DNA of 64,000 nt from Croceifilum oryzae (GTDB taxonomy: Bacteria; Bacillota; Bacilli; Thermoactinomycetales; Thermoactinomycetaceae), in assembly GCF_030814315.1 (NCBI RefSeq), contig NZ_JAUSUV010000006.1, positions 1-64,000 on the forward strand. Reading direction: 5' to 3'. This document shows positions 17,504 to 26,835 of the stretch, piece after piece. Made by a program: the position numbers and the translations under genes. Below the pieces are notes generated by a model that saw nothing but the letters and a program-made list of their open reading frames with translations, did not search any database and was not told where the DNA came from. Every line of letters begins with the position of its first letter. Position 1 is the stretch's first letter.

Positions 17504-18424
17504 TTACCGTTTTTTGAAATGGTCGGCTTGTAATACAGCCATTGCAATCGAATAGAGCTTTGCTTCAGCGGAATCAGCTCGTGATGTTAACACAATCGGA
17601 GCCTTAGCACCGAGTACGAGCGCGCCAATCTTCGCCTTTGCAAAATAAACCATCGATTTGTAAAGAATATTTCCTGCTTCAATGTCAGGAACTAATAAAA
17701 CATCTGCTTTACCTGCTACAGGGCTGTGAATGCCTTTATGCTCAGCAGACTCAACCGATACTGCGTTATCGAGTGCAAAAGGTCCATCTACAATCGCGCC
17801 TTTAATTTGCCTGCGGCGATTCATCTGAGACAAGGCCGCTGCATCTAAAGTCGGTTGCATAGAAGGATTTACGACTTCGACTGCGCCGAGCACCGCTACT
17901 TTCGGTTCCGGCAAACCTAATGAATGACAAAAATCAATTACATTTTCTAGAATTTGTACTTTATCCTTTAATTCAGGAGCCACATTTAACGCTGGGTCTG
18001 TCACATGGATCAGATGATCAAAGCCAGGAACTTCAAACGAAGCAACATGACTTAGTACCTTTCCAGCACGCAAGCCCTTTTCTTTATTTAATACGGCACG
18101 AAGAAAGTCAGCGGTTTGCACCATACCCTTCATCAGTACATCTGCACGCTTTTCACTAACAGCCGTCACTGCCAATAAACACGCTTGAGCAATCGAGGTA
18201 GCATGTACTACTTCCCCTGGCGCCAGATCCAGACCAATTCTTAAGCCGATCGAGCGAATCCTCTCTTCATCCCCAAACAATAAAAAGTCGGCAATTCGAT
18301 GCTTCTTAGCATCTAGCACAGCTTCTAATACTTCTTGATCGGCTGCTGCCGCGACTGCTACGGTTACAGAAGGAAGAGATTCTGCATACTTCACTACTTG
18401 CTCAAACGTTTTTAACATTTCCAT
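17504..18424 (-). CDS. ptb: Phosphate butyryltransferase
   Basis: 306 residues of the phosphate acetyl/butyryl transferase family. VTVAVAAAADQEVLEAV begins the first alpha/beta domain; LMKGMVQTADFLRAVL, VADVLLVPDIEAGNILYKSM-like and GALVLGAKAPIVLTSRADS at the C-terminus are the conserved blocks. It swaps CoA of butyryl- or branched acyl-CoA for phosphate, working with Buk. First gene of the bkd operon, 84 bases after a sigma-54 promoter. ATG at 18424 follows AGAGGTG; ATG at 18418 is a possible alternative. Confidence 0.94.
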   Translation of the reverse strand: MEMLKTFEQVVKYAESLPSVTVAVAAAADQEVLEAVLDAKKHRIADFLLFGDEERIRSIGLRIGLDLAPGEVVHATSIAQACLLAVTAVSEKRADVLMKGMVQTADFLRAVLNKEKGLRAGKVLSHVASFEVPGFDHLIHVTDPALNVAPELKDKVQILENVIDFCHSLGLPEPKVAVLGAVEVVNPSMQPTLDAAALSQMNRRRQIKGAIVDGPFALDNAVSVESAEHKGIHSPVAGKADVLLVPDIEAGNILYKSMVYFAKAKIGALVLGAKAPIVLTSRADSAEAKLYSIAMAVLQADHFKKR

Positions 18425-18507
18425 GATGTCCTACACCTCTTTGACCAACTAAGTGGCTAAATGTAATTTAATAAAACGAATCGGAAGCCGCTAGTCATCC
18501 TTTTAAT

Positions 18508-18525
18508 ATGCAAGAACAATGCCAA
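18508..18525 (-). promoter_or_regulatory. Sigma-54 promoter of the bkd operon
   Basis: Minus strand TTGGCATTGTTCTTGCAT matches the -24/-12 consensus TTGGCAC-N5-TTGCA at all positions but one, with the invariant GG and GC correctly spaced. Transcription should start about 12 bases downstream, near 18498. It lies between bkdR and ptb, just where the sigma-L promoter of the Bacillus bkd operon lies. Confidence 0.85.
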
Positions 18526-18573
18526 CTCTATAAAACAAAGGAATGGCATAAATGACTGCTACACATCCTGCAT

Positions 18574-18606
18574 TATTTTGCAAAAACGCACGTTTTTACA
18601 TGCAAA
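18574..18606. promoter_or_regulatory. Candidate BkdR enhancer site
   Basis: AAAAACG 18582-18588 and CGTTTTT 18591-18597 form a perfect dyad around CA, flanked by TTGC on the left and TGCAA on the right. It lies about 80 bp upstream of the sigma-54 promoter and next to the end of bkdR, a proper place for an activator site. The binding protein is inferred. Confidence 0.45.
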
Positions 18607-18623
18607 AAATTGCAAGAAATATT

Positions 18624-20684
18624 TTACGTAATACCTGCGCGCTCCAATTTATAATATAAACTTCGTATGGAGATTCCTAACTGTTTCGCTGTTTGGGTCT
18701 TATTTTGTCCACAAGCCTGATAAATTTGTGTAACATAGCGATTTTCTGCATCCGTTAAATAATTTTTTAGGGGCCTGTTCAAATCATCAACAAGCTCTTC
18801 TTTAACAACATAATCGACTTGATTTCGTTGAAATTCAAATTTTGGCAGATGTTCCGGGGCTAACTTCTGCTCTTGTACCGTCATATGAATCATAGCTCGT
18901 CCTAAGAAATTTTCTAATTCCCTTACATTACCAGGAAACAAATATTGAGATAGGAGCTGAATGCCCTCAGGAGAAATCGCACGCACATTTCGTCCATACT
19001 CTTGATTAAACTTTCGAATGAGGTGGATCGCCAGAAGCTCTAAATCCCCATCACGTTGGCGGAGAGGAGGAATCATAATCGGGAATACGTTTAAGCGGAA
19101 AAAAAGATCTTCTCGAAATTTCTTCTCTTCCATCGCCCGCTCCAGAAAAACATTCGTGGCCGCTATTACCCTGACATCCACTGGGATTGACTTGGTTCCA
19201 CCTACCCGAATCACTTCACGTTCTTGCAAGACACGTAGCAATTTCGCTTGGATACTTGGTTGAAGCTCTCCAATTTCATCTAGGAATATAGTGCCCCCAC
19301 TCGCCTCTTCAAATAAACCTTTTTTCCCACCCCGTTTTGCTCCTGTAAAAGCTCCCTCCTCATAACCAAATAGCTCACTTTCTAATAATGACTCGGACAA
19401 AGCAGCACAGTTTACTCGAATAAACTGGTTATATTTCCGATTGCTCGCATTATGAATCGCATGCGCAAACAACTCTTTTCCCGTTCCCGATTCACCGCGT
19501 AGAAGCACAGTAGCACGAGTGTCCGCCGCTTGCTTAGCAAGTTGCATCGCGATTTGCATCTGCTCGCTCTCACCAATGATATCATCAAATGTATACTTTG
19601 CTTCTAACTTTCGAATGATGCTTCGTGCTCGCTCTAAGTCTTGCGTTAATTGTTTTAGTTCTGAGGTATCATGAACAATGGCCACGCTTCCCTTTAATTC
19701 ACCCTGTAAGATAATCGGAGCTACGTTCACAATCACATCCCTACGATGAGGTCCTACTTCCATCTGTACACCTCGAACCACCTGTCTGGTTCGAAGCACC
19801 TTCATATGCATGCTCTCCGCACCTTCTGAGATGTCTACCTCCGCAGGCTTCCCGATGACTTCCTCTGGCTGAAGCCCTGTTAACCTTGTATAAGCTGGAT
19901 TAATTAACAAACCAATCCCATTCACATCTACAACGGAAATCGCATCATCAGATGAGTCAATGATCGCTTGCAAATAGCTTTTCATATCCTCTAGATCCAT
20001 AATTTTTTGGATAAAATGTTGTAATTCACTAACCTCACGAAAAACAGCCACTGCTCCCATAACTTTGCCTTCATGATTTTTCACTGGAACCCGGTTCGTG
20101 ACAATCTCCGTCCCACTCGGTAATTGAAACGTTTGGTTTAGCTCTGATTCTCCCGTCCGTAGTACTTCTTCTAAGCGAGTATGTCCAACCACCTCACGAA
20201 GTGGCATCCCAATTAATTCTGTTCTATGTACCTTCAACATTTTTTCTGCTGAAGCATTTAAAATGGTAATTTCTCCTCGAGCATTTACCGCAATCATCCC
20301 ATCATGGGTAGAATCGATAATCGCCTCTAGCTCTTTTTGTCGCTGAATCCAAGCTTGGAACCAACTTTCCTTCTCTTCAACCAATTGCACCATCAAGTTA
20401 GCCGTATCTCCTGATACAAGAAGGGTTTTCTTTGATTTTGATGAGTTAATCTGATCATACACCGTAGAATCGCCCGTTACCTCGATCACCACATCTGGCA
20501 TGAGCTCTAAAAATGAATTCATATCGGTTCCAGTAGCGATTCCTCTACGCTTCGCTTCTCCAATAGCTGGTGCAGAAGGTAATAAATCAACAATCCCAAT
20601 CACTTCGATAAACTCTACGTCCGATAAAGTGCGAAGAAGAGCTGCTCCGCCCTTTCCTCCACCCACAATCAGCACTTTCTGCAT
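18624..20684 (-). CDS. bkdR: Sigma-54-dependent activator of the bkd operon
   Basis: 686 residues. Order: a Rossmann-like N-terminal part (1-~100, [16 protein letters not shown]), two PAS domains (~115-225 and ~235-345), an AAA+ domain (~368-600) with Walker A GESGTGKE 397-404 and the sigma-54 contact loop GAFTGA 444-449, and a Fis-type helix-turn-helix at the C-terminus ([21 protein letters not shown]). Such proteins melt sigma-54 promoters by ATP hydrolysis. The length and plan match BkdR of Bacillus subtilis, which responds to isoleucine and valine. The sigma-54 promoter lies directly downstream, before ptb. Confidence 0.93.
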   Translation of the reverse strand: MQKVLIVGGGKGGAALLRTLSDVEFIEVIGIVDLLPSAPAIGEAKRRGIATGTDMNSFLELMPDVVIEVTGDSTVYDQINSSKSKKTLLVSGDTANLMVQLVEEKESWFQAWIQRQKELEAIIDSTHDGMIAVNARGEITILNASAEKMLKVHRTELIGMPLREVVGHTRLEEVLRTGESELNQTFQLPSGTEIVTNRVPVKNHEGKVMGAVAVFREVSELQHFIQKIMDLEDMKSYLQAIIDSSDDAISVVDVNGIGLLINPAYTRLTGLQPEEVIGKPAEVDISEGAESMHMKVLRTRQVVRGVQMEVGPHRRDVIVNVAPIILQGELKGSVAIVHDTSELKQLTQDLERARSIIRKLEAKYTFDDIIGESEQMQIAMQLAKQAADTRATVLLRGESGTGKELFAHAIHNASNRKYNQFIRVNCAALSESLLESELFGYEEGAFTGAKRGGKKGLFEEASGGTIFLDEIGELQPSIQAKLLRVLQEREVIRVGGTKSIPVDVRVIAATNVFLERAMEEKKFREDLFFRLNVFPIMIPPLRQRDGDLELLAIHLIRKFNQEYGRNVRAISPEGIQLLSQYLFPGNVRELENFLGRAMIHMTVQEQKLAPEHLPKFEFQRNQVDYVVKEELVDDLNRPLKNYLTDAENRYVTQIYQACGQNKTQTAKQLGISIRSLYYKLERAGIT

Positions 20685-20814
20685 AGATTCGCCCCTTTCC
20701 CGTCCGAGACCCTCTTTCAGCCTATCTTATCACAGAGAGCTGCACATACAGACTAGTAATCACTTGGCATTTAAGGTAACATAACACTTGGAAAAACGAA
20801 AGGCGGTTTTTTTT

Positions 20815-21132
20815 ATGAAACCCATCTACCAACGTATCGTCGCCATTGTCATCCTATGTCTGCCTGGTGTCGCAGGAATTTACGGCTGGACCGAAATTCG
20901 CGAGGTAATCTTTTATTCTGCTGCTGGTGAGGGCTTTGGATGGCTTCGCTTTCTCTGGGGTTTGCTTTTATTAGTAGGTAGTTTATACATTATCGGCGGC
21001 TTTATTTTTTACCGTGATAAAAAAAATAATCGGATTTCCCCCAAGTTTTTAACTCCTGAAGAACGCGCTGAACGAGAGCGCCAAAAACAAGACCCTAACT
21101 ATAAAAAACCAGAATTCCTCGATAAAGTATAA
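20815..21132 (+). CDS. yqzF: DUF2627 membrane protein YqzF
   Basis: 105 residues. Two hydrophobic helices (about 5-25 and 43-67: IVAIVILCLPGVAGIYGW, FLWGLLLLVGSLYIIGGFIFY) and a charged tail ending in PEERAERERQKQDPNYKKPEF. It resembles YqzF of Bacillus, which is likewise coded beside bkdR. Function unknown. ATG at 20815 follows AAAGGCGG with 8 T bases between; a TTG at 20788 would start before this site. Divergent from bkdR, and ends at a strong terminator. Confidence 0.8.
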   Translation: MKPIYQRIVAIVILCLPGVAGIYGWTEIREVIFYSAAGEGFGWLRFLWGLLLLVGSLYIIGGFIFYRDKKNNRISPKFLTPEERAERERQKQDPNYKKPEFLDKV

Positions 21133-21137
21133 GAATG

Positions 21138-21186
21138 TAAGTATGCTATCTAGAAATGATTCACATTTCCAGATAGCATACTTTTT
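21138..21186 (+). terminator. Terminator after yqzF
   Basis: AAGTATGCTATCT and AGATAGCATACTT pair over 13 bp, the stem extending with GGAAAT/ATTTCC-like bases, followed by TTTTTCTC. Confidence 0.92.
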
Positions 21187-21276
21187 TCTCTACCTTGTTG
21201 ATAGATATGCGCTTCACATTTTTCACTCATATTGTTTCCTTCATATTCATAGTTTTAAAAAGAAGGAGGAGAAGAA

Positions 21277-22035
21277 ATGAAAAAAAATAGTGCTGAAAAT
21301 CTATACTTAGAGCTACTAAAAAAAGCAATCTTATTTGAAATATGGATTGAGCATGAAAAAAATTATCAACATCCAGACAACATCATATTTCACCCAACCA
21401 TGGAAATGAGACAATCTGGCATCGATTGGCCTCCGATTGCTCACAGTATGATTGGCAGAAAAAGAATGGATCACTTACAACAATGCATGGAGTCAGTCAA
21501 GGCAGAGAACATAGAGGGAGATTTTATTGAAACAGGTGTTTGGCGAGGTGGCTCATGCATTTTTATGCGCGGTTTTTTAGAAGCACACGGCATCACAGAT
21601 CGAAAAGTTTGGGTTGCTGATTCTTTTGAAGGTCTACCACCCCCTGATCCAAATTATCCAGCCGATACACATTCAACCTTCCATACTATGGACTACTTAA
21701 GAGTGTCTTTAGAAGAAGTTCAAGATAATTTTAGAAAATACAGCCTACTGGATGATAACGTAGTCTTTTTAAAGGGGTGGTTTAAAGATACCCTTCCTGC
21801 CGCACCTATCGAAAAAATTGCTATAGCTAGGCTGGATGGGGATATGTATTCTTCCACATGGGAAAGTTTATCCAGCTTGTATCATAAGGTTTCTGTAGGT
21901 GGCTATATCATTATTGATGATTTCAATATTGATCTATGTAGAGCCGCAGTACAAGATTTTCGAAATCGGTTAGGTATCCATGACGAAGTGAAACCGGTTG
22001 ATCAATATGCTGTTTACTGGAGAAAAACAAAATAA
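21277..22035 (+). CDS. TylF/MycF-type O-methyltransferase
   Basis: 252 residues of the macrocin O-methyltransferase (TylF) family. Blocks: GDFIETGVWRGGSCIFMRG (SAM site), VWVADSFEGLPPPD, RLDGDMYSSTWESL with the metal-binding Asp, and GGYIIIDDFNI. Members methylate sugar hydroxyls on macrolides and on cell-surface glycans. Here no macrolide genes are near, so a surface or spore glycan is more likely (inference). AAGGAGGAGAAGAA precedes the ATG. It is transcribed alone, with a terminator after it. Confidence 0.88.
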   Translation: MKKNSAENLYLELLKKAILFEIWIEHEKNYQHPDNIIFHPTMEMRQSGIDWPPIAHSMIGRKRMDHLQQCMESVKAENIEGDFIETGVWRGGSCIFMRGFLEAHGITDRKVWVADSFEGLPPPDPNYPADTHSTFHTMDYLRVSLEEVQDNFRKYSLLDDNVVFLKGWFKDTLPAAPIEKIAIARLDGDMYSSTWESLSSLYHKVSVGGYIIIDDFNIDLCRAAVQDFRNRLGIHDEVKPVDQYAVYWRKTK

Positions 22036-22041
22036 CCAGCT

Positions 22042-22095
22042 AAAACAAACAGAAACGCAGAAGGTTTTTTGTTCTTCTTGTTTTTGTTTGTTTTT
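22042..22095 (+). terminator. Terminator after the TylF-type gene
   Basis: AAAACAAACAGAAA 22042-22055 faces TTTTTGTTTGTTTTT 22081-22095; A/T-rich, so weak alone, but the T-tract is long. Confidence 0.55.
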
Positions 22096-22179
22096 CTTTT
22101 ATTAGTACTCCACTTGCCATACATGCTCCCTTTCTTCCAAACATACACATAAGAACAGAGATGGAAAAGGAGCAACCTT

Positions 22180-23151
22180 ATGAACAACCCTTATTATGTA
22201 TACGTGTTTGATTGGATCAAAACGTGGATTATCAATGCTTGTCGAATCCATCAACATTGGCTAAAACATCAGAGAGATCTTACTGAGCACGATGATGTCT
22301 CAATCAAGCACTTAACAGCGATCGAAACCGCTTATCGCCAAATTGAACAAATGGCTAGTAGCCCTCATTCGTCCATTGGCGAACTGGATGCTTATTTCCA
22401 TAAGGTCCTAAATGCCCAAAACAAATATGAGAGGTACCTTCAAACCCGTCAAACAAACGGCAACCATACTCAACCCCCTATGTATGCGAACAATAACTTT
22501 CTTACATCCAGAGTAAGCAACACTGTCCCCACAATCCAACGAGTTCCAATGGGTCAACATCAACTCCCCTCTCTCCCTTATCCCTACCATGCATTAGAAC
22601 CTTACATTGATGAAGTAACTATGCGCATTCATCATAGTGAGCACCACAAAAAATACGTAGATGACTTAAATACAGCTGAAATCGAAATCGAAAAAGCCCG
22701 TCAGGCTCATAACTTTGATCAAATAAAGTACTGGGAGCGAGAAGCCGCCTATAACGGCGTAGAACACTATCTACATACGATTTTTTGGGATTGTATCAAA
22801 CCAAACAGTGGTGGAGTACCTACAGGATCACTCATAAAGCAAATTCAGACTGATTTCGAGAAATTTTCTACTTTTAAAAGCCATTTCTCTACCGTAGCCG
22901 AAAAAATAACAGGGGGCTGGGTCATCCTTGTTTGGAACCCTCGTACTGTAAGGCTCGAAATCCTACAAATCGAAAAACAACAAAGCCTCTCCCAATGGGA
23001 TGGTGTTCCCCTTCTTTGTCTGGATGTCTGGGAGCACGCTTACTACCTCAAATATCCAAATCGCAAAAAAGAATACATTAAGCATTGGTGGAACGTTGTC
23101 AATTGGGATGCGGTAAAGAGCCGCTTTTATCAAGCGCGTAACTCTACTTAA
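22180..23151 (+). CDS. Fe/Mn superoxide dismutase with long N-terminal extension
   Basis: 323 residues; a usual Fe/Mn enzyme has ~200. Residues 1-~125 are a helical extension without cysteine pairs or signal peptide; the dismutase fold follows (LPSLPYPYHALEPYIDEVTM). All four metal ligands are there: His151 (RIHHSEHH), His199 (YNGVEHYLHTIFW), Asp282 and His286 (DVWEHAYYL). The common NGGGH motif is NGVEH. Bacillus has a comparable extended enzyme, SodF. Spore association is suggested only by neighbours. AAAGGAG precedes the ATG. Active dismutase is likely, given intact ligands. Confidence 0.9.
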   Translation: MNNPYYVYVFDWIKTWIINACRIHQHWLKHQRDLTEHDDVSIKHLTAIETAYRQIEQMASSPHSSIGELDAYFHKVLNAQNKYERYLQTRQTNGNHTQPPMYANNNFLTSRVSNTVPTIQRVPMGQHQLPSLPYPYHALEPYIDEVTMRIHHSEHHKKYVDDLNTAEIEIEKARQAHNFDQIKYWEREAAYNGVEHYLHTIFWDCIKPNSGGVPTGSLIKQIQTDFEKFSTFKSHFSTVAEKITGGWVILVWNPRTVRLEILQIEKQQSLSQWDGVPLLCLDVWEHAYYLKYPNRKKEYIKHWWNVVNWDAVKSRFYQARNST

Positions 23152-23170
23152 AAATCGTGATAAAAATAAC

Positions 23171-23198
23171 AATATTTATCATTTTTATAACATAAATA
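23171..23198 (+). promoter_or_regulatory. Candidate sigma-E (sporulation) promoter
   Basis: AATATT 23171-23176, 14 bases, CATAAATA 23191-23198, near to the sigma-E pattern KMATATT-N14-CATACANT. It lies ~55 bp before the start of the small basic protein. Confidence 0.45.
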
Positions 23199-23253
23199 TA
23201 GGATAGACCATTAGCTAGATCTATTAGTTTGACATTGCAGGAGGCGTATACGC

Positions 23254-23514
23254 ATGGCAAAAAAGGGTTCAAAGGCCAAAAATACCCCAGCAAGTGAACA
23301 GCAAGTCGCACGACCCAAAAAATCTCATTTTACAAATCGAGCCAATTACTACTTTCAGGAAGTAGTAGCACCCATCGAGAGATCCTATCGACAAGCGATG
23401 GGCATTGGAAACTATGCAGAAGGAGTTAGGATTTTTGAAACACTCCAAGCTGCTAGAAAAGAGTACCGTCTTCTGTTGTATCGGAATGAATGGGTAAAGG
23501 TCAAAGCCAAATAA
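23254..23514 (+). CDS. Small basic protein, unknown
   Basis: 86 residues. A Lys/Ala-rich, probably disordered N-terminus (MAKKGSKAKNTPASEQQ) leads to a helical part with FTNRANYYFQEVVAPIERSYRQAM and GVRIFETLQAARKEYRLLLYRNEW. No membrane segment, signal or metal motif. I do not recognise the family. It is probably real: GCAGGAGG lies 9 bases before the ATG and a sporulation-type promoter pattern lies upstream. Convergent with the ComM-like gene, whose stop is one base away, so there is no room for a separate terminator. Confidence 0.6.
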   Translation: MAKKGSKAKNTPASEQQVARPKKSHFTNRANYYFQEVVAPIERSYRQAMGIGNYAEGVRIFETLQAARKEYRLLLYRNEWVKVKAK

Positions 23515-23515
23515 C

Positions 23516-25045
23516 CTAACCCCAAAACTTCCGATCCAGTGCCCGATACTGAATCGCCTCAGCCACATGGGCTATCTGGATTTTCTCTTCACCTGCAAGA
23601 TCTGCAATCGTACGTGCTACCTTTAAAATTCGATCGTGCGCTCGTGCACTTAATCCAAGTCGATCAAATGATTGATGTAATAGTCCTTTTCCATCTTGAT
23701 CTAGCTCACAATGTTTTCGAATTTGAGCAGGTACCATGCTACTGTTACAAAGCGTTTCCGATTCTGTAAATCGTTCTTGCTGAATTTGTCTCGCTTGATT
23801 CACTCTTGAGCGGATCTCCATTGATGACTCAGGTACAGCCTTAGAAGATATCGTCTCAAAGTTTACTCGAGGTACCTCCACATGCAGATCAATCCGATCA
23901 AGCAAAGGTCCCGAGATACGAGAGCGATATCTTTGTACTTGATGAGCGGTGCATGTACAACTTCGATCTTCCTCGTACCCGTAAAATCCGCATGGACAAG
24001 GATTCATAGATGAAATCAACATGAAATCAGATGGAAAAGACAACGTTATTTTTGATCTACTAAGAGTAACTTCTTTATCTTCTAGAGGTTGACGAAGAAC
24101 CTCTAATGCCGATTTGGAGAATTCGGGCAGTTCGTCTAAAAATAAAACACCTCGATGGGACAAGCTGACCTCCCCCGGCTTTGGGATCAGTCCGCCTCCT
24201 ACGATTCCAACAGAGGAAACAGTATGGTGAGGAGAGCGGAAAGGGCGTTCTTGGACAAGTTTCCCCCTTTCTGATAGCAAACCAGCGATACTATAGATCT
24301 TCGTTACTTCTAGAGACTCTTGACGATTCATACAGGGCAGAATGCTAGGAATTCGTCTTGCAAGCATCGTCTTCCCAGAACCAGGAGGTCCAATTAACAT
24401 CAAGTTATGCCCGCCCGCAGCAGCGACTTCCATCGCTCGTTTTACATGCTGCTGTCCTTGGACATCTTTTAAATCCGGTTGAGTCGATTTCGTTTGTTCG
24501 ATTGTTGTAGCGATTTCCACAGCACCTGGATGCCATTCTCCCTTTAAGTATTCAACTGACTCTCGTAGTGTCTGTAGAGGGATAATTTCAATTCCATTTA
24601 CTAAACAGGCTTCCGGGTAATTAGCAGTAGGCACTAATACCTTGTTAAAACCTTGTTCCTTTGCACACATCACCATCGGCAAAATTCCTTGGAGGGGGCG
24701 TAAACATCCATCTAGAGACAGTTCACCTAAAAAAATCGTTTTCTCTACACTTGTCCCAACCATTTGATCACTTGCTAGCAGAATCCCCATCGCAATCGCT
24801 AGATCAAAGCTGGCTCCCTCCTTTTTAATATCCGCTGGAGCTAGATTCGTCGTAATACGCTGTAAGGGAAAGTTTACTCCACTATTTTTAACGGCCGCCC
24901 GAACCCGCTCTCTGGACTCCCTAACAGCTGAATCAGGAAGACCCACTATATCAAAAGCAGGTAATCCATTACTAATGTCTACCTCAACCTCCACGATAAA
25001 ACCATGGATTCCTAATACCGACGCACTATAGATCTTTGCATACAA
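23516..25045 (-). CDS. ComM/YifB-type Mg-chelatase-like AAA+ ATPase
   Basis: 509 residues with the three domains of ComM: an S5-like N-domain (YAKIYSASVLGIHGFIVEVEVDISNGLPAFDIVGLPDSAVRESRERV), the AAA+ core with Walker A GPPGSGKT and Walker B VLFLDELPEF, four cysteines in NPCPCGFYGYEEDRSCTC, and a C-terminal helical domain. ComM is a helicase that aids integration of DNA in natural transformation. TTG at 25045, 8 bases after GGGGG, gives the family N-terminus MYAKIYSAS; the ATG-like starts further up lack a site and add residues absent from homologues. Confidence 0.92.
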   Translation of the reverse strand: MYAKIYSASVLGIHGFIVEVEVDISNGLPAFDIVGLPDSAVRESRERVRAAVKNSGVNFPLQRITTNLAPADIKKEGASFDLAIAMGILLASDQMVGTSVEKTIFLGELSLDGCLRPLQGILPMVMCAKEQGFNKVLVPTANYPEACLVNGIEIIPLQTLRESVEYLKGEWHPGAVEIATTIEQTKSTQPDLKDVQGQQHVKRAMEVAAAGGHNLMLIGPPGSGKTMLARRIPSILPCMNRQESLEVTKIYSIAGLLSERGKLVQERPFRSPHHTVSSVGIVGGGLIPKPGEVSLSHRGVLFLDELPEFSKSALEVLRQPLEDKEVTLSRSKITLSFPSDFMLISSMNPCPCGFYGYEEDRSCTCTAHQVQRYRSRISGPLLDRIDLHVEVPRVNFETISSKAVPESSMEIRSRVNQARQIQQERFTESETLCNSSMVPAQIRKHCELDQDGKGLLHQSFDRLGLSARAHDRILKVARTIADLAGEEKIQIAHVAEAIQYRALDRKFWG

Positions 25046-25201
25046 ATAATTAGCCCCCAAACATTTGTTCCATAATATGGTAATCATTCGGCATCTTTTG
25101 ACATTAATCCTGCTCATCTACTCTCATGAAACACAAAAAAGATGACTCTTATCTCAATAGTCATCTACATAATAGGAAAAGGGGAGTTATAAGCTACATC
25201 A

Positions 25202-26122
25202 TCATATTTTAGAAAGATCTTCTACTGCTTTCATGAATTTGTTACGCATATCTTTTGAGATAAATGGAATCTCTTCGTTTGCGATTATCTTAGGAATATC
25301 ATTACTCCAGATCTTGTTCCATTGTCTAAGATCATTTTGGTATTCCTTTATTGTTTCAGTAAATCCACTTTCAAAGGAAGTAACCACAAAGCTCGCCCAT
25401 TCGGCTACACCCGTTAATGCTAATCCTGTTAGGGTTACCTGATTTTGACCTGGATGAATCCGAAAGTAACTTAATGGTTCAGCTATATATACTGCGTCCC
25501 CTCGGGAAAGTAAAATCATCCAGGTAGCTACATCATTAAATAAAAGATACTGAATCCCACCATACTTTGCCCAGCCTTCTGTAAGATCACTTTTTCTAAC
25601 TAGCGCAGTCGTCGGTTCACCTATATAGTTAGTAGCATTTTGAAGAATCAGTCTTCCGAGCTCCTTGCCGCTAATAAGTGTATCTTGGCTAAATAAACCT
25701 GCTACTGTAGGAAATGCATTTCCAGCTTCATCCACTGTTTGTCTATAAGAAGTAACTAATTTAACATTGGGATAGCGGAAAAAGGAGTCCACCATTTTCT
25801 CGATTTTTTCCGGATGAAAAAAATCATCATCATTTAGAAAGTTAATAAACTCTCCAGTAGCCATCTCAAACAAATGTAGCATATTGGCAAGGCCGAATGA
25901 GCTTCTACTTGCCTCTTCGTTTCGAACATACTTAATATGATCATAGACCTCTAAATAAGGCCTGACCAGATCTTCTACTCCATTATCGGTACTATCATCA
26001 CCGATAATGATTTCTATATTTGGGTACGTCTGAGCTATTACACTATTCAATGCTATTCTTAGATAATGAGGACGATTAAAAGCAGGTATTAAAACACTTA
26101 CTTTAGGAAAACGATCACGCAT
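25202..26122 (-). CDS. Family 2 glycosyltransferase (first paralogue)
   Basis: 306 residues with a GT-A fold: KVSVLIPAFNRPHYLRIALNSVIAQTYPNIEIIIGDDSTD at the N-terminus and FINFLNDDDFFHPEKIEKM with the metal-binding DxD. It would transfer a sugar from a nucleotide donor; acceptor unknown. The C-terminal half (TSYRQTVDEAGN, GDAVYIAEPLSYFRIHPGQNQV) is shared with the enzyme at 28007-29023, so the two arose by duplication. ATG at 26122 overlaps the end of the methyltransferase gene by 8 bases; a TTG at 26134 is an alternative. Last gene of a four-gene cassette. Confidence 0.88.
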   Translation of the reverse strand: MRDRFPKVSVLIPAFNRPHYLRIALNSVIAQTYPNIEIIIGDDSTDNGVEDLVRPYLEVYDHIKYVRNEEASRSSFGLANMLHLFEMATGEFINFLNDDDFFHPEKIEKMVDSFFRYPNVKLVTSYRQTVDEAGNAFPTVAGLFSQDTLISGKELGRLILQNATNYIGEPTTALVRKSDLTEGWAKYGGIQYLLFNDVATWMILLSRGDAVYIAEPLSYFRIHPGQNQVTLTGLALTGVAEWASFVVTSFESGFTETIKEYQNDLRQWNKIWSNDIPKIIANEEIPFISKDMRNKFMKAVEDLSKI

Positions 26123-26834
26123 CTTTATGTACAATATACAGATTATCTTCTTTAGAAAGTCCTAATTTATGTGTTTCTTCGATCGAATATTTCTCTGCAA
26201 TATTGTACAATTCGACTCTAAAACCGACTGACTCGAGTCTCTGTATATAATCTTCTTTCGCATATACTCGCACATGATCTTGATGACCGTAAGCTCTAGT
26301 CCGATCTTCTGGAGTTACGACTCGCTCATCCTCAAAACTCATCTTGATATTAGTCGCCAGCGGTACTTGCATAATCCCCCAGCCGCCTACTTTCATCACC
26401 CTGTACAACTCTCTCATCGCCTTACCATCATCCAAAATATTCTCGAGTATATGACTGCATAAAACAACATCAAATGATTGATCCTCATAATAAAGATTCG
26501 TGACATCTATTCCCTTGGTCCACGGGTCTAGAGGTTTCAAATCACCACACACATACTGGAGATTCGAGCATGTATCAAGCCTATTTTTTACATTTTTTTC
26601 AGGGTCAATATGCAAAACACTTACATTCGCCCTTACTAAATCGGTTTCTCGTTCCATAAACCATACGTAAAGCCGTTCACGATCCATCGCCATACATATC
26701 GAACAAATTCCTGTTTTGGGGTTCCAATTTTCCAATTTAAACGACTGTGGTTCAAAAAAACCAGCAGGCCAAGGAACAAATTGTGAAATGTGATTCTTAC
26801 AACATGGACAATAGTACGAAGATTTATGTGCCAA
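26115..26834 (-). CDS. Zinc-ribbon SAM-dependent methyltransferase
   Basis: About 239 residues. The N-terminus has two CxxC pairs, YYCPCCKNHI and GICSICMAMDRERL, likely one zinc. Then a class I methyltransferase domain: VSVLHIDPEKN, SFDVVLCSHILENILDDGKAMRELYRVMKVGGWGIMQVP, and RVYAKEDYIQRLESVGF. The family occurs in sugar and surface-polymer loci. The start is not fixed: TTG at 26834, 8 bases after AGGGG and immediately after the stop of the aminotransferase gene, fits best; GTG at 26843 sits on that site. Overlaps at both ends show tight coupling in the cassette. Confidence 0.85.
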   Translation of the reverse strand: MAHKSSYYCPCCKNHISQFVPWPAGFFEPQSFKLENWNPKTGICSICMAMDRERLYVWFMERETDLVRANVSVLHIDPEKNVKNRLDTCSNLQYVCGDLKPLDPWTKGIDVTNLYYEDQSFDVVLCSHILENILDDGKAMRELYRVMKVGGWGIMQVPLATNIKMSFEDERVVTPEDRTRAYGHQDHVRVYAKEDYIQRLESVGFRVELYNIAEKYSIEETHKLGLSKEDNLYIVHKDA

Positions 26835-26835
26835 A

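Noticed and set aside
25045-25117. Longer N-terminus of the ComM-like protein
   Set aside because: The TTG at 25045 gives the family start MYAKIYSAS and has GGGGG at proper spacing; the extension is not in the family.
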